From Diphasiastrum complanatum (taxonomy: Eukaryota; Streptophyta; Lycopodiopsida; Lycopodiales; Lycopodiaceae): 64,000 bases of DNA. The notes below the pieces were generated by a model, which was not told the origin of the DNA, did no database searches, and saw only the letters and a program-made list of their open reading frames with translations. Position 1 is the stretch's first letter. Each line of letters begins with the position of its first letter. Shown piece after piece: positions 46,256-60,200 of the stretch. The DNA lies in contig CM055106.1 in NCBI GenBank assembly GCA_029204225.1, positions 17,866,149 through 17,930,148 of the forward strand, given 5' to 3'. Made by a program: the position numbers and the translations under genes.

Positions 46256-46957
46256 TGAAGAATTGCCAAAAATTGGCAAATCTAGCTTGATTAAAAACCA
46301 TGTAGAATCATGTAAAATGTATATAAGTGGGTCCCACACGTGTGAGGCCATAGATCCACATGGTAAACCTGTCCTAGTGTAGGTTAGATCAAGTCTAAAG
46401 AGTAGGTTAAGTCAATTGGGTAGTGACTCCTAGTTTATAGGACCTAAATCCTAGATTTAAGGTTAAAATTGACCAACTAGCCACCTACTTGACATGATTC
46501 TAGGAAATAAACTAGGGTTTCATTTTAGGGAAAAAAAAAAGGCTGAGTTAACTTCCTTATTACATGCTAGAAATTCACCTAATTTTACGAAGGAAGTCAC
46601 TTTTGCTATGTATTCCATCTCTCCATAGTGAGAAGATAGATTATTTTTGGAACTCATTGGCAATCTCGAGCTAGTTCACTATGTACATTGAGTTTTTGTG
46701 ATCCAAATGAAACCAAATTGATTTCTACTTCATTCTCAGTATACAGGCCGTTCAACAGGCTGTGTCTCACACATGTGGGCTTGGATTTCAATGTTGATCA
46801 ATGCTTCTGATTGTTAATGCTTGTTGTTTGTCAAATTGCCAATCTAGATCAACTTTTTTGTGTCTAGTTTTTTTATAGATTGTTAAGCAAGCATCCAATC
46901 ACTCTTGTGGATCTTTTGTAGATCCATTTATGGTACTAAGGTACAGTACTTTCACAC
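46256..46957 (+). mobile_element. 3' LTR of the above, related to LTR-A and LTR-B
   Basis: It starts TGTGAAGAATTGCC after GAGGAG and ends CAGTACTTTCACA. It shares collinear blocks with the LTRs at 20,122, 31,277 and 33,052 but is more diverged. It carries CACACGTGTG near its 5' end (46,335-46,344) and CACACATGTG near its 3' end (46,768-46,777). Confidence 0.8.
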
Positions 46958-46999
46958 ATCTCATCATTTGCGTAATTTGAATAATCTAAAGTGAAAATT

Positions 47000-47400
47000 C
47001 AATCAAATTGATGTGAGACCCACCATATTAAATGCCAAAGTTCCTTTTTATCAAAAAATACCTTAAGACTCTCTTAGTAATGTGCCAATGTCTTACAATA
47101 GGACTTTACATGAATTGACAAAGTTTACTAATGCAAAAAGCTTCGATCATATCTAGTAATGGTTAACCACATGGGACTTCCAATTAGCTTTCTATAAATG
47201 ATGCTTCATTATCTCTTATGGCTAGCTTACAATCTGTCTCCCATGGAGTTGCAATTGACTTACAAGTATTTGTATTGAACTTTTTAAGGATAGAGTTACA
47301 ATATATTTTTTGACAAATAAACGTTATATCTTAGCCCCTATAGACCTCTATCCCTAGCACATAATGCAATAAACCAAAATCTTTCATTTCAAATTCTTGA
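47000..47400 (-). pseudogene. Very decayed Copia reverse transcriptase/RNase H
   Basis: On -, fragments such as KLCQFMxSPIVRHWHITKRV and LRYF match the Copia signature QFM..P...HW...KR+LRY+. Multiple frames are needed to read it. Confidence 0.4.
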
Positions 47401-49833
47401 TTAAATTAACATTTAATATACAAAAGGCATGCGACCTAAACTTGGTCATTATTCCTACAAAATGCGTATGTAACACACGACAATACAAATTGACTAGAAT
47501 TACCAAGAAAAAATATACATGCAAATTGAATACCCAAAGCATCCAATAAGCAATCAACCATCCTATATTAAAATTATAACTCTACCAATATGTGCCATAA
47601 AAACTTTGCTATATATGGTGATATATCATGCCACTTGGGTGGTTAAAAAATGTCACATAAATGCATTTATGAATCAAGTGAAGAACAATACAAAAATGAA
47701 ATTTTGTAGCCAAAGATTTACCATGCTATGTGTAGCTGAAGAGCACCGATTGAATGCGAAATTACATACATTTATAGTGTTAATCATATCCCAAGGCAAT
47801 TAATAGACCATGCATGGCATCTCTATAGTGAGGTGAAAGACTTGGAAGTACACCGAAAATTACCAACCAAATATTCCAAGCTTATGAAGTGACCAAGAAT
47901 GTCAAATAGCAATTGCAAAAGGTGACCTATAGAATAAAGATAAGCCAGTTATGTAGTGTACAAAGACCATTCTTATCTCTTTAACATTGACTTTCAAATA
48001 TAGGTCCAAGCTTGATGCAACCATGAGTTCAAAGTTTCCTAATCATAATGAAAATAGAGTGAATCACAACCTTTAAGGTGGCTTTACAAGCTTTAGGAGG
48101 ATGGGATCCAGACTAGTAGTGTTGTGGCGTTTTAACGCATATGCATCATGTGTAATGTGACCCCATGTTCCACAAAGATGTCGTTCTGCATACTAACATG
48201 TAAACATACACACTCCTTGTTTACCTTGCTCTATGCCATTTCACTTGCTCCACTGTAGAACCTTGCTCCATATCTTGTAAATGGAGAGCAACATTTGAAT
48301 GTGCAATTATCACCCTTAATTCGACTTCAATACTTGGACTATAAAGCCATCACTACTAACACAACAAAGAAAAATACCGTAATATGAGGGTTTTGATGCT
48401 CATCAGGAATACCTTCAACAGGTTGATAGCCCCAACTTCTGTTTTTTTTTGTATCCACCCATAGTGGGGAATCGAACCTAGTTCGGCAAGCCCAACCCAA
48501 GTACACTAAGCATAGGCAGATGCCAACTTTATAATTCTGAGTTATCAAAGGCACATGATTACGGCTATTACTGCAGCTCTAATCTTTGAAGAAAACTACA
48601 ACCCCTAACATTGGAATCTCCACAAATTTTAGAGGTTCTCATATGCATTGTGTATTAAACAACAGTGGGTAAAATAAAATTCAACCTCCTTTGTAAATGT
48701 GAAGATCCCTACACATTTACTTGCATTTCTTCAGAGAGAATTAACATTATACTATGCTTTTACACATGTCCATAATTGCAGTATCAGGAATGAACTTGCC
48801 TGTAGCTCCAAGAGGTCTTATGGAAACATTGATTATTAAGTCCTGGAAAACTACATATCGACCAGCAATATTTGTGATCACAATTGTAGTAAAAGTCATT
48901 TCCAGCCAGCATGGCTAGACACAAGGTAGTGCAACTTTCTTGACAAGTATAAGGTTGCAGCTGGGATAGTCTGCAGAGGTCAAGGCTTCTTAAGTCTTAT
49001 TGTTTCCCATCTTCTTTCACCTATTATATGCTTGTCAGTCAAACTCATCCTGCTGCACTTATTATAATATGATACCCAACGATAAAAAAAAGATATAAAT
49101 CATATGGTTTATTGACCTCGCACACAACATTCAGAGTTCAATACCATGCAAAGTAAGCTACTTCTGAATTTGTATTGGGTACTGTACTCTGCTCATAAAT
49201 AGAAAATAGTAAGCAAGCATTTTCTAGAATTTCTGGTAAACAGAAGTTGGTTGGCCTCTTAACAAGCATGGCCATTGTTAGTAGGAGAACTCCTTCAGTT
49301 CTAAAAATGAATCTGCTCACCTGTTGGTATGCAAGATCCAGAATTCATGCTCATCAGAAAAGGCTTGGAAACGCTCAATCTCACTTTTGTAAGTGAGAAT
49401 CGATCAAAAACGTTACACAGTTGTCACCATAGATAAACATTACAATGGCAATAATTGACAACCAGTGAAAGTTGTTAAAACCATGCAAAAAGCTGCAAAA
49501 CCTCTTTTATGGAAGAAATTCTCAGACTGAGGAGCATTGCAGTAATAATTGCTCGTTCATTGCTAGCCTCAATAAATAACCTCTGTCTTGTAGATACTCT
49601 TGACATGATAATGAACAGATGCTTGGAACTTGGTACAAGGTTTTATGTGCACATTTACAAGCAACACGACTTTGCAGAATGATGTTTGGATTGCATCACT
49701 GACAGATTCAGCTTAAGTGCGAAAAAGAAGCTCTCTGTGCCAAATTTCTGCTTACAGATCCTTGTGGACTATATCCCTACTGAATCAATTGAGAAAACCG
49801 GCACCAAAAGTGGTTCAATAATGTTTGTCAGAT
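47401..49833. other. Noncoding stretch 3' of STR9, no gene recognised
   Basis: Frames here (for example 47,519-47,803 +) show no motif. The part next to 49,834 is the 3' untranslated region of STR9 on -. Scattered homopolymers and retroelement-like AT-rich sequence fill the rest. Confidence 0.4.
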
Positions 49834-51174
49834 CTATTGATTGTTCCTGAAAAAGAGCTGCTCTGCTTGATCTGGGAATAAGGTCAAAAAGAGATAGGCA
49901 ACTGCAAGCAAGAAGAACGAAGTTTAATACTTGAGTCGATACGCGTACTATGACAACCCAAGATTATACCATAAAGGTAGGCCAGTTTTCAAGCAAATGG
50001 AATATGATGTACTTGGGATGTACTTACCAACAAGAACGGATCCAAGGATGGCTGAGAACTTGCCCTGTATCGTTACTAGACCAGCCTTGCCAGCATCCTC
50101 CAGTTCTTTTGGTCCCTCCTTCGGAAATGTTCCTAGTAGAAGGAGAAGAGTGTTTCAAGATATGAAATCAAACTTTTTGGCTGTATGGTGTCTAGTGAGT
50201 GGATTTCACCTCCAGAAATTGTGGTGTGGAAGCCATCAACCAGCATGTCAATTATTGTTTGACTTTATTCACTACTATCAATTATGTAGCAGTGCTTACA
50301 GACTCAACAACCTCAAATCATATCACAATTATTGAAGAACAAAATTCTCAGGCAATTTTTCCAAAATCAATGTGGTCATCCCTCATACCTGGTTTAACTG
50401 ACTGCAACCCTGAAGCGATGTAGGCTAGATTCTGAAAGCCTGCTCCTTCCAATTTTTCAGCTGCTATACCAGACCTACAAGCAATACAGGCTGACCCAAA
50501 AATCATGAATTTGCATATCCATTTATATGATTGAATCTCTTGGATTGAAAGCAATAAGGATACCTTTTACTGCAAGCTTAGTGCAACACTAGATCTTGTA
50601 GAATTTGCATATTTGAAACATACTTTGCCAAAATTCAGGACACAGTTAGCAGAGCCTGCAGAATAGATTTGCTGCACATTTTATGGGTGAATTAAGACAC
50701 CAGGTGACTCTGATTAAACTTAACATCAGATTATTGCCCAGCTACTTTAAGAATCCAAACAAGAGGCAATGTGCAACCAGCAAATTTAAGCTACTAATAT
50801 CGCAACTTTCTTTCTGTTGAAACAGATTTATTTGAAGACTTCAGCCATCTACTCATAACTTAGATCACACCTTAGGCCTTCTTGGCAGACAACAAGCAGC
50901 TTATGATCCTTGGAGAATGTTTTTTCCACCTCTGAGATAAACTTAGGGTTTGGCTTGGTAAAGGCAACTCCATAAAAAAGCCCCGAGAAGCCATTGTGCA
51001 GAGCTCTATTTATGGCAGTACCTACAATGAGCAAGACAGATCATCATTCAAATGGCTACACAATTTTAAGTATTGTACAGGCTCAACTTATAAATCGCAG
51101 CAGTAGATGCCTATTAGTGAAGCTGTGTTAAATGAGAGAATAGAACATGTGAAAGCTCAAAGATCTTTCAATTG

Positions 51175-51263
<89 letters not shown>

Positions 51264-54200
51264 ATATACATTTATTGATGTCCACGGAAGCCAATATGGC
51301 TTATGGGACAAAAATTGAGTACAATATCCATGTCTTAAAGTCCAGCAAAGTAATGCAAAATCCACTCCAAGATCATAAATCAATCTTGTTATCCAAAAAG
51401 CTACCGAGCATTACAATATCAACTTGATCAAATAAAATAAGCAATGTCACTATAGGTTCCTCGAAAAGCTTAGGAATGTCTTTCCAAAGACCTTCAAGGC
51501 TGCTGCAGTCCACTAGGTGATGATATTCTGTCTCAATACTCCAGTTCTTGCAAAAAGAGCACGTGCGCTCCTCTGAAGGTGTCCTCGGAGTGTTCCATCT
51601 TCCCGTTTTCGAATGTAATTCATGAGAATTTATCCTTAAGCATGAAATAGCTTGCTTTTTATTCACAGATATATTGGCAATAATGTCGCATTGAGTAAGA
51701 GCTCCTATTATAGGGTTGAAACATTCTTTAAAGTACTCCACTTTCCACATCAAAGGTAGCTTCCATAACCCCTCATTGAACTTAGCGTGTACAAATGATT
51801 TCAGCACCTTTTTCGGAAGGCAAACCATTGTGATGTCTAGCCACCACCCACCTTTGAGGTAGCATGCAACAATGTATAGCCACTTCACATAACATAATAT
51901 CTTCCAATTCTTTTACTCTTTCAATAAGTTGATCATTTTGATAACAGCCAACGCTTCCCAAAGAAGGACATTCGTTTCAACCAACCACCTTATTAAGAAC
52001 GGTCAAGTAAATTATAGCAGTTGGCATCAGAACCACCAATTTCCATGTTCAAGTGTGTTCCCCTGTTTTTATGGCAAATTTTTATCCCTTAGTGTTAGTC
52101 GATGCATTTGGAAAATAATGCTTGAAATTCATTGCTTTTGCTTTTAAAAGTGTAATTAAATCAGTTGCAAAAATTCTAATTTCAGTCATAATTCATAGCG
52201 CTTAAACGTATGTCAAAATGGCTTTGAACGGTCTTTTAATGGCTTACGAAGATCTGTGTTTTTCTGCAGTTCTTTGCTACATTTCCTTATGATAGCAAAC
52301 TGGCAGTAAAAGTTTTGCAGCCTCAAAATATTTTACAATATGTTGTCAACTTTTTGATGTGGCCTTTTCTTGCAAAGACTATTCCGATCTTAAGAAAACA
52401 GGGCCTGAAAATATTGAATTGCTCTAGGTTCTAACTTATAAAGCTTTAGGTGTCTAAAAGTTATAAACACCTAAAGCTTTTTTGTAATGACTAGTGTGAA
52501 AACTTTGAAACTTTAAGTTTTTTAAACTTCAAGTTTTGCAAGAAAACTCCTGAAGGCAATTTTGGAACTTGGCTCACACTGGTAGCCGTAGCAGGGTGGC
52601 GCCAGGGTTGCACCCTCTCTTTTGAAAGAACTAATGTCCTTTTTCCTTTCAAAAGGCCTCTTAAAACTTTTGCTTCAAAGGCGAAAGCAAGTAGAAAAAT
52701 TGATGTATTGGAGCTTCCCCAGGCGCAAGAACATTGGTGCCAGGCTCCGCCCTATCTGTGCCAGCAGACAACAGTAACAAAAAAATAGTTGTAGGAGTGC
52801 GTGGCACTTGCGCCTGTGAAGGTATACTTAATTCCAGCGCCCTGCAAATGCCATACATGTCCTTGAATTTGTTTTCTTTCACCCTCTTCTCTCTCCTACG
52901 TGAGAGTGTTGTGGAAACTTAGTGGTGGAAAAGTGTCAAACTCCTAAGCCACATGATGGAAGTGGGTGGTACCCCCACCACCTCCATGAGTACACCACGT
53001 GGCGACTTTTCAGTTCACCATGTGTTCACCTACTCCAGGTGGCTGTGTCATTATGACACTGACACTATTCCATGAAAGAACTTAGAATATTCCAGGCCTG
53101 ACACGTTGAGGGTGCAGTAAGGGCCTTGGGTCCCCCCCATTTCTCACTTTTCTAAATTCAAGTTTTTGTTTTTGAAGAAGAACTTTATTAAGCTTTTTAG
53201 CTTGGAAGGTTATTTTTGGGCTAGTTTTTGCTCAAAATTCCATCGTTTTACAAGACATGGTGCATGGTATAAATTTGCTTCAACAACATATTATCGATAT
53301 GAATGCCAAAAATGAACAGGCAGAGCAAGAGGTAAAGGCAATAAACCAGTCCAAGCAGGCCCTCCTGCACCCCATGTTTAGTCTAGAGTTTTTCTCAGGG
53401 GACAAAAAGGACAGACATCTAGAACTAGAGTTAGGCTGGTTTGGTGCCTGCTTTGGTGTCTGTAGGGTTTAGTTGAGACCAGCAGGCCCCTAAACAAGAG
53501 ATCAGAGACAAAAAAAAGTTTCAGCTCCTTTTCAAAAAAAAAGGGAAGGAGAAAGTCTTCGACATCGGTTCCCAATTGGCAAAGAAGAAGCACCTGAAGT
53601 TGGATAGGACTGACTTTGACAAGGATCGAGAGAGAAAGATGGAGATTAATCTTTTAAAGCTTCAGGTAATTCTTCTATCACTTGTGTTGACTTGTCCATT
53701 ATGGATGATGCAATTCACAAAAGTAGTTGTTTTAGTACATTAGTTTTTGGACCCCATGATCTCATTCAAATGAATGTTTTCATGAAGGACCAAGCTGTAA
53801 ATGTCCTATTTGACGATGGTTCACTCATAACTTTATTAATGCTAAATTGGTGCAAAAACTCAAATTGGCCACTATGCCAACTGACCATAAGTACTTCCTT
53901 TGAAATAGATATGTCGAATGAGTCGTGGAACGAGTATCAGTGCAAGAGAAAGAAATTATCAGATGTCATGATAGTCTTGGTGTTGGACACCCTAGCATAC
54001 AAAGAAACCTTGACCTGGTTAGAAGAGATTTCTATTGGCCAAAAATGAAAGGTCATGTGGAGGCATACGCCCAAAGGTATGAACAATGCCAAGTGAATAC
54101 AGTGGACAGACTCAAAGTAGCTGGTCTGATGCATTTGTTGGAGATTTCAAATAAGAAATGGGAAAGTATTTCAATGAATGATGTGACCGGTCTCCTTGGA

Positions 54201-57200
54201 CAAGGAAGGGTCACGATGCCATTTGGTAGTTGTTGACACGCTAACTTAGATGGCCCACTTTATTCCAACAAAGTCTATTGTCAAAGCTTCTGAGGTTGCT
54301 CAAGTATTTGTTGAGAAGTTGTTCAAGTTGTTTGGATTGCAAATCATATCATTGGTGATCGTGATTCCAAGGTATATGGCATATAGTGAGGAACGTAACA
54401 CAAATTTTAGACGTCAAAAAATCCACAAAAGACATGAAAGCTGGTCATGGAGGAAGAGGGTGAAGCGGGTGTCACAAGCCACGTCTTTAATGCATACCAA
54501 AAGAGAGAATTGAGCTCAACAGAGGCGATCAAATCTGATGACTTAGCATCCTCACTCAGCATCCGATCACTCAGCAAAAGTAAACACAATACTCAAATAA
54601 ATTGTTGTTAGCTCCATCAAATGAAGTACAGCATTGACACTAGGAGGCTATGTGCAATCCTTAGCCCAGCAACCTGGGTTTGTAGTACATTTAAAACATA
54701 ATTTCTTCTCCCTATCTTATCCATCTCTTCTGAACCTTAATGTAAAAGAGAAGTAGGTTGCAAAGATATCAATTGATAAGACTGTATTATGAAGAATGGG
54801 CATACTAAACTGAAGCTTAGGTTTAAACAAAAGCAGCACCAAACCAGCATACTTTTGAGTCAATGTAAAAGAAATTGACATGGCCTTCTTGATTGTGGTA
54901 GCAAAGGGAATAGTGACCAGGGAACGTGGGAACGTGGCTTTTTAGACATGCCACGTGTTCCTAACGGTGCTTTTGTTGGGAACGTGCTCGGGAACTTGAG
55001 TTTGGAAACGTGACCAGAGAACGCGTTCCCAAGGAATGGGAACGTGATTGGGAACAAGTTCCCTGGTCAGTTTCTGCAAAGACTCAAAACAAGATAAATG
55101 AAGGACGAAGCCTTGGGAACATGTTCCCTGGTCACAGTTTCTGCTAAGACTAAAAGCAAGACAGATGAAAGAGGTTTATATTATGTGTAAATTCAATATA
55201 CAAAATTCTATAAATTTCAAATTTTGATGTATATGTGTGTTTTGATTATATGTTATTATGTTGACGTGGCGTTCTTGTTCCCGTTCCCGTTCCCATTTTT
55301 GCAGGGACGTTTTCATTCCCGTTCCTCATTCTCATTCCTGGTCACCATGAAAGGGATGCAACATTGACCTTCTAGCAACTAAGCCATTCTGCAATACCAC
55401 TGTTTGTTTTTTGTATATATGATGTTTTGCTCATAACTTGGTACCAAAGCACTTTCTTCACACTTAGAGTTACTTTTCTTTGTTTCACTTCTTCTTTTTT
55501 GGGGAGAAAACCGTCACTTTGTTTTTTGGCTCTAGTTTTCTCCATGGTGATCAGGTTCTCATTCCATTTGAAGTGTTAAATTCCTTGTTGTAGGGCGTTC
55601 AAGAATATGTAAGTTGTTTGTCGTTCTACTAATGGCAAATAGGGTGCCAAAATTCAAGTTTCCATTAATTGTCAGTAGTTGTCATTTTTTTATTTGTGAA
55701 GCTATTGTGCAGGTTCTAATTGATCAGAAGACATTCCGACCCATTTTGGTCGGAACGGGCTTCTAAGCTTTAAGAAAGATTCTGCCCACAAAAAAGGCTT
55801 GCAGTCGTTTGGATCCAAGCTGTACCACAGCGATTCTGCTCACAAACCCTCCTGTCAGATAGATCGCGGCCAGCAAGTGTAATGTTTTTTTTTATTACTA
55901 TTTTTTCTTTAAAAACATTAAGACCCAGTACATTCCGGAGCGTACAGTACGTTCCGACCCAAAAGGGTTGGAACGGGTTTCTAAGATATGCTCTATGAAT
56001 CAAACAATTGGGTCCTCGCCCCATAATGTCAAATAAGCCCTCAAAATACTCTAAAAAGCCCTAAACATATTATTGGTCAACACAGGTTCCCCATGTTAGT
56101 TTTCATAGCATGAGCTTCCAGAGGCACACTTCTATGGAACACAAATGAATGAAGATTCTAATTAATCATAGAACGTCTAGATTTAAACTATTTATGGAAA
56201 ATTGATTGATCAACATACAAATGTCATTTGCCTGTGATGCTTTAGGGCATTGATTGGTATATCAAAGAAAGATCTATGATTAGTCAATGGAAAAGGCTCC
56301 CATCAAACAAAGGCTATGTTGTCCAATCGCTTTAGGAAAATGCATCAAGTAGAGAGAACCTTTTGTGATTGAGAAAAGTAACCAATTCTGAAATTGGGTA
56401 AAATATGTTACCAATATCATTGTCATTGTTATCAATGAACAGGGGTACATGGACACTGGATGGGATGTGGGCTCTATCATATTGAGAATTGTCTCGTATG
56501 TCCAATATGGTGTATCCCTCCTCCGTTGCAAGTCTTTTTGCCTCTTGTCCATCTACAAAGTTTACTTTTGCTCTTGCACCTTGGCAACGTTTACTTTTTT
56601 GCAGCAAGTAAACTTTCCTGCATCACAAGCCATTTTGTAGGTTGAGAACTGCCATATGCTATCAAAAATTAACCTAAAATAATCAATCATCCACTCTCCC
56701 TGTGGTTTTTCTCTCACCTTCTCCATGTAGAAAGCTTTTGCTCACCAATCACAGTCTCTAAGCTTCTTTAACAACTTAGGTCCGACTTATGACTTGCGAG
56801 CAACCTCAAATTCTTGTTTTCTACCCAGTCAATTGAAGCATATGCCAACTAGGATATTTTGCTAGTAGTTCAACTATTCAACATAAGTGGTGAAAAACAA
56901 TATTGAAATAGCAAAGAAGTTGAAGATTTCAAGGACCAACAACTCAAAACTTATGAGACTACATCATAAAAAAATATAGGGATGATGGATGGGATAGAGC
57001 TACTAAGGGACAGCTTCAAGTTTTTTGATTCTTGAAAAGGAGAGTTTTAAACTAGCAATAATCATTGTTTTATCATAAGGTTAAAATAAGAAAAAAATAT
57101 TCACCAAGAACTGATTAACAAAGGTAGAAAGTAGCTTTGATTCAAACCCTATCAAAGTGTAAAAGTGTTGAGCTTCAAAATCGACTGGAGCATCTTTAGC

Positions 57201-60200
57201 TGAAGTTTGATAATATGAGAAAAATATGGTATGTGGACAAGGTAAGGAGCTCATCCTTTCAAATGATTAGTGTTACAGCCATATTCAGCTAAGGATTTGG
57301 AATAGTCCTAATATGGTAGACCGGCCCTCCGGTATTTGACAAGAAAAGCGGTTTGCCATCTTTCTTTGGCTCGTTTCTCTGTTCCGAGGTCACAGAGGGA
57401 TGATTATGTGATAGGAAGCTTGGTATAATGGCTTGTGATGGTTGTATGCATGAGGATTGCATGGGATATGTGACCTATGTTTAGATGGACTGCAGGGGAG
57501 GTTGCATGGGTGCATGCACAGGCTTCCTACCCCTATGTATACGGGTATGGACATGCCCTCCTCCATTCTAAGCTTTTGGTTCTAGGTTGTCGGTTTCTCT
57601 CCTCTCCTCGGGTATTCACTTGCTATTGCTCAGGGGTGATGTGTTCGGATACATCTTAGTTGGATGGGTGGTTTGGCTCCCACTGGTCTCTTTGTGTGTT
57701 AATCTTGTCCTCATCTTAGTAGCCTTCTTGGTGGTCTTTACAATTAGCGTGGATAAGAAACTACTTTCTATAGAGAGTTTAACAATAGCAAAAAGTGAAG
57801 CAAGAGAGCCTCAAACTTCATTTTGAAAGGTTTCTCAGAATTAGAGGCTCCATCTCCAGCTTCCTTAATCTAAACTAGTCATTGGGATTGGCATTTGTGA
57901 AATATTGGCATTCCATACAACAGGCACTTGCCCTTATTCCTTAATCGCATGGATATGTCCGTTTGTCAAATAGTAGTTGGCATGATTAGCCCTTCTAAAT
58001 AAAGGTAAACCCTAAGCACTTAGTCGATCACCCTAAGTTGTATAAAGTAGAAGAAAACTATTGATAGTTCACCACTCATGAACAAATTTGAGAAAATGCA
58101 CGGTTTCTAGATAAAGAGACAGAGAAAAAGTACAAATCTTCAATACGCTCTTTTATCGGTAAGCTACTCTAAATCCACCAAAGCATCACGAATATCATGC
58201 TGCAAATTTGTCCTAGTAGAGAATCTAGATAGATCCTTGTCTGAAGCAACTCGCTTATGAGTCCAAGTAGAAGCTTGACCATCCAAATGCAAGAGTATTC
58301 ACAAAATTTTCAGCTCATTACGACCAAAAGGACCCGAATATAAAGGTTAGTATTAGTCAAAGTCTAGATCTATCCTCATAGGTAGTATTGATGCAGCTTC
58401 TATAATTAGGACGAAATGCTGCACACAAGCAACAATTGCAAAGTGGAGCCCTCCATGGACTTCCGTACTCCATAGATTACCATAGATCCAATATCTGATA
58501 ACAAAGGTTGTGTCCTCTCCTTAAAACAACCCACCTAGGCTAAAAGTTCTTCCATAGAAGGGAAAGAACTAGTGGACTCTCGTGTAGCAAGCACGATAGT
58601 GAGCAATACATTGGAGAAGGTAGTGCTCTTAAGAAGCTATACTTGATGAGGTACGATATAGAAATCACTCAATAAAAAAGGTTATACCAATTAGCTTCCA
58701 AAAAATAGGTGGGAGAAGATGATGATAGGTTTGTCTACAAACATCACTTAAAATACAGAAAGTACCAATTGAAGTATGGGGGTGATATCACACTTTTGTG
58801 CCCTACTAGATTTTCCCTACTTCCTTAGATTTGGTGCACACCAAATTGCTATCAATTCTAGATTTATGTGCACTGCTAATTTGCCTTGTATCCTTGCTAG
58901 TTTTGTGTATACCACACCTCGATATTGTTCTACAAACTGCCGTACAATGATTCTTGCAACTCCAATCACATTTGCCTTCTTGTAATGAGCAAGAACCAAG
59001 CATAGACAGCAACGCATTCCCTTTGGTCTCTAAAGTTGTGTGATATCATTGAAGATTATTTTGCACACATAATGTCACTTCCTAGGTTTTCCCATGTATT
59101 TCGCACAGACCTCAAAAAGCACAATTCGAATCACCTTTCAGATCGGAATGTTCGTCCATTTGGACTAACCGCCTGTTTGAAAGCCTTGTCCACAAAGAAT
59201 GAACCTCCTATTGGGAAGGTTAAAAAGAACGAACAAAAAACAACCTCAAAAGTAACATTACGTGGTGGAAGGGGCAAGCAGAAGGGTCCCAAAATAGGGT
59301 TCTCCCCACCTCCAATGTCACTTCCTTTATTTTCCTTTGTATGGCACACAAACTCACAAAGCGCAATATAAGGGATTTTTTCGAAGAACCTTCTGGACCG
59401 GAAAATTCATCCATTTAGACAGACCTTCCATCTGAAATGTTCATGTAAACACATATTCTCCAAAAACAAAAAATTTGAAACCTCAGAAGCGACACTGCAT
59501 AGCAGAAGGGCCCGTTCTTGCAGCCCTTCCACCCCATTGAGGGAACAAGGGCTTGGGCTACCATACACGGCCCCTTCTCCTAACCGTAAGGCCGAGTGTT
59601 TGGTTTTTCCTTTGTATTCTGATCGTGAAATGAGCATGTGAATGAATAATTCTGGATGCAGGGACGAAATGTGCATGCCAGTGAATATTTTTTGATGAAA
59701 AACACCTCACATTCTGCCATTGCTCAATGGAGGAACCTCAGACCCGGCCCTTCCACCCCACCTATGGAAGGGCCTCAAACTGTACTCTTGGCCCTGTTCT
59801 CCTGGCCAGGCCGAAGGGCCTCGGAATGGTCCCCGTCCAGAACAAAAATTGAATATGGAGTGCCACTGCAGGTTAATTTTAGCAAAATGAAAATTCCTCA
59901 CAACTAGGCATTCAAAAAAATGACAACAGATAGAGCACTGATGCTTTGAGCTCACCACTGATATGACTATTCCAGAGTGCAATGCCAATCCGAAACTAGC
60001 TATTTGGCAGACTTCCACAATACAGGTGAAATTCTACATCCGTGTGTGTGTGTGTGTGTGTGTGAGTGAAGACTTCATTATTCGGAATGCAGCAACGACA
60101 CAAGAATGTGAGTGAGAGAAGAAGCCAGGGTACCTGGATTGAAAGCAAGAAGGTGTACGAAGGCGAGAATGAGGAAGTAATAAGAGGAGTGGAGAAGACA

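Larger units (their letters stand above)
51022..56411 (-). other. STR9 intron 2 (5.4 kb) filled with mobile elements
   Basis: Donor ATTG|GTAACA (56,412/56,411), acceptor TTGTAG|GTACT (51,022/51,021). It contains a GA microsatellite, a LINE fragment, a Gypsy fragment and two hAT-like small elements, listed separately. The splice sites remain intact. Confidence 0.85.
56618..60133 (-). other. STR9 intron 1 (3.5 kb)
   Basis: Donor TCCAG|GTACCC (60,134/60,133), acceptor GATGCAG|GAAAG (56,618/56,617). It contains a repeat-rich block at about 59,130-59,820 with a GAAGGGCC word cluster, and a (GT)n run near the donor (60,042-60,063). The rest shows no gene. Confidence 0.8.

Noticed and set aside
50849-50870. 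Alternative end of the rhodanese domain (CDLSYE) in the intron
   Set aside because: The sequence after CQEGLR is intronic. The next exon supplies the conserved SGIAAEKLEGAGFQN.
56332-56412. Extension of the rhodanese frame past exon 2
   Set aside because: The frame stays open into intron 2 by chance. A GTAACA donor at 56,411 restores the conserved DIGTAINRAL join.
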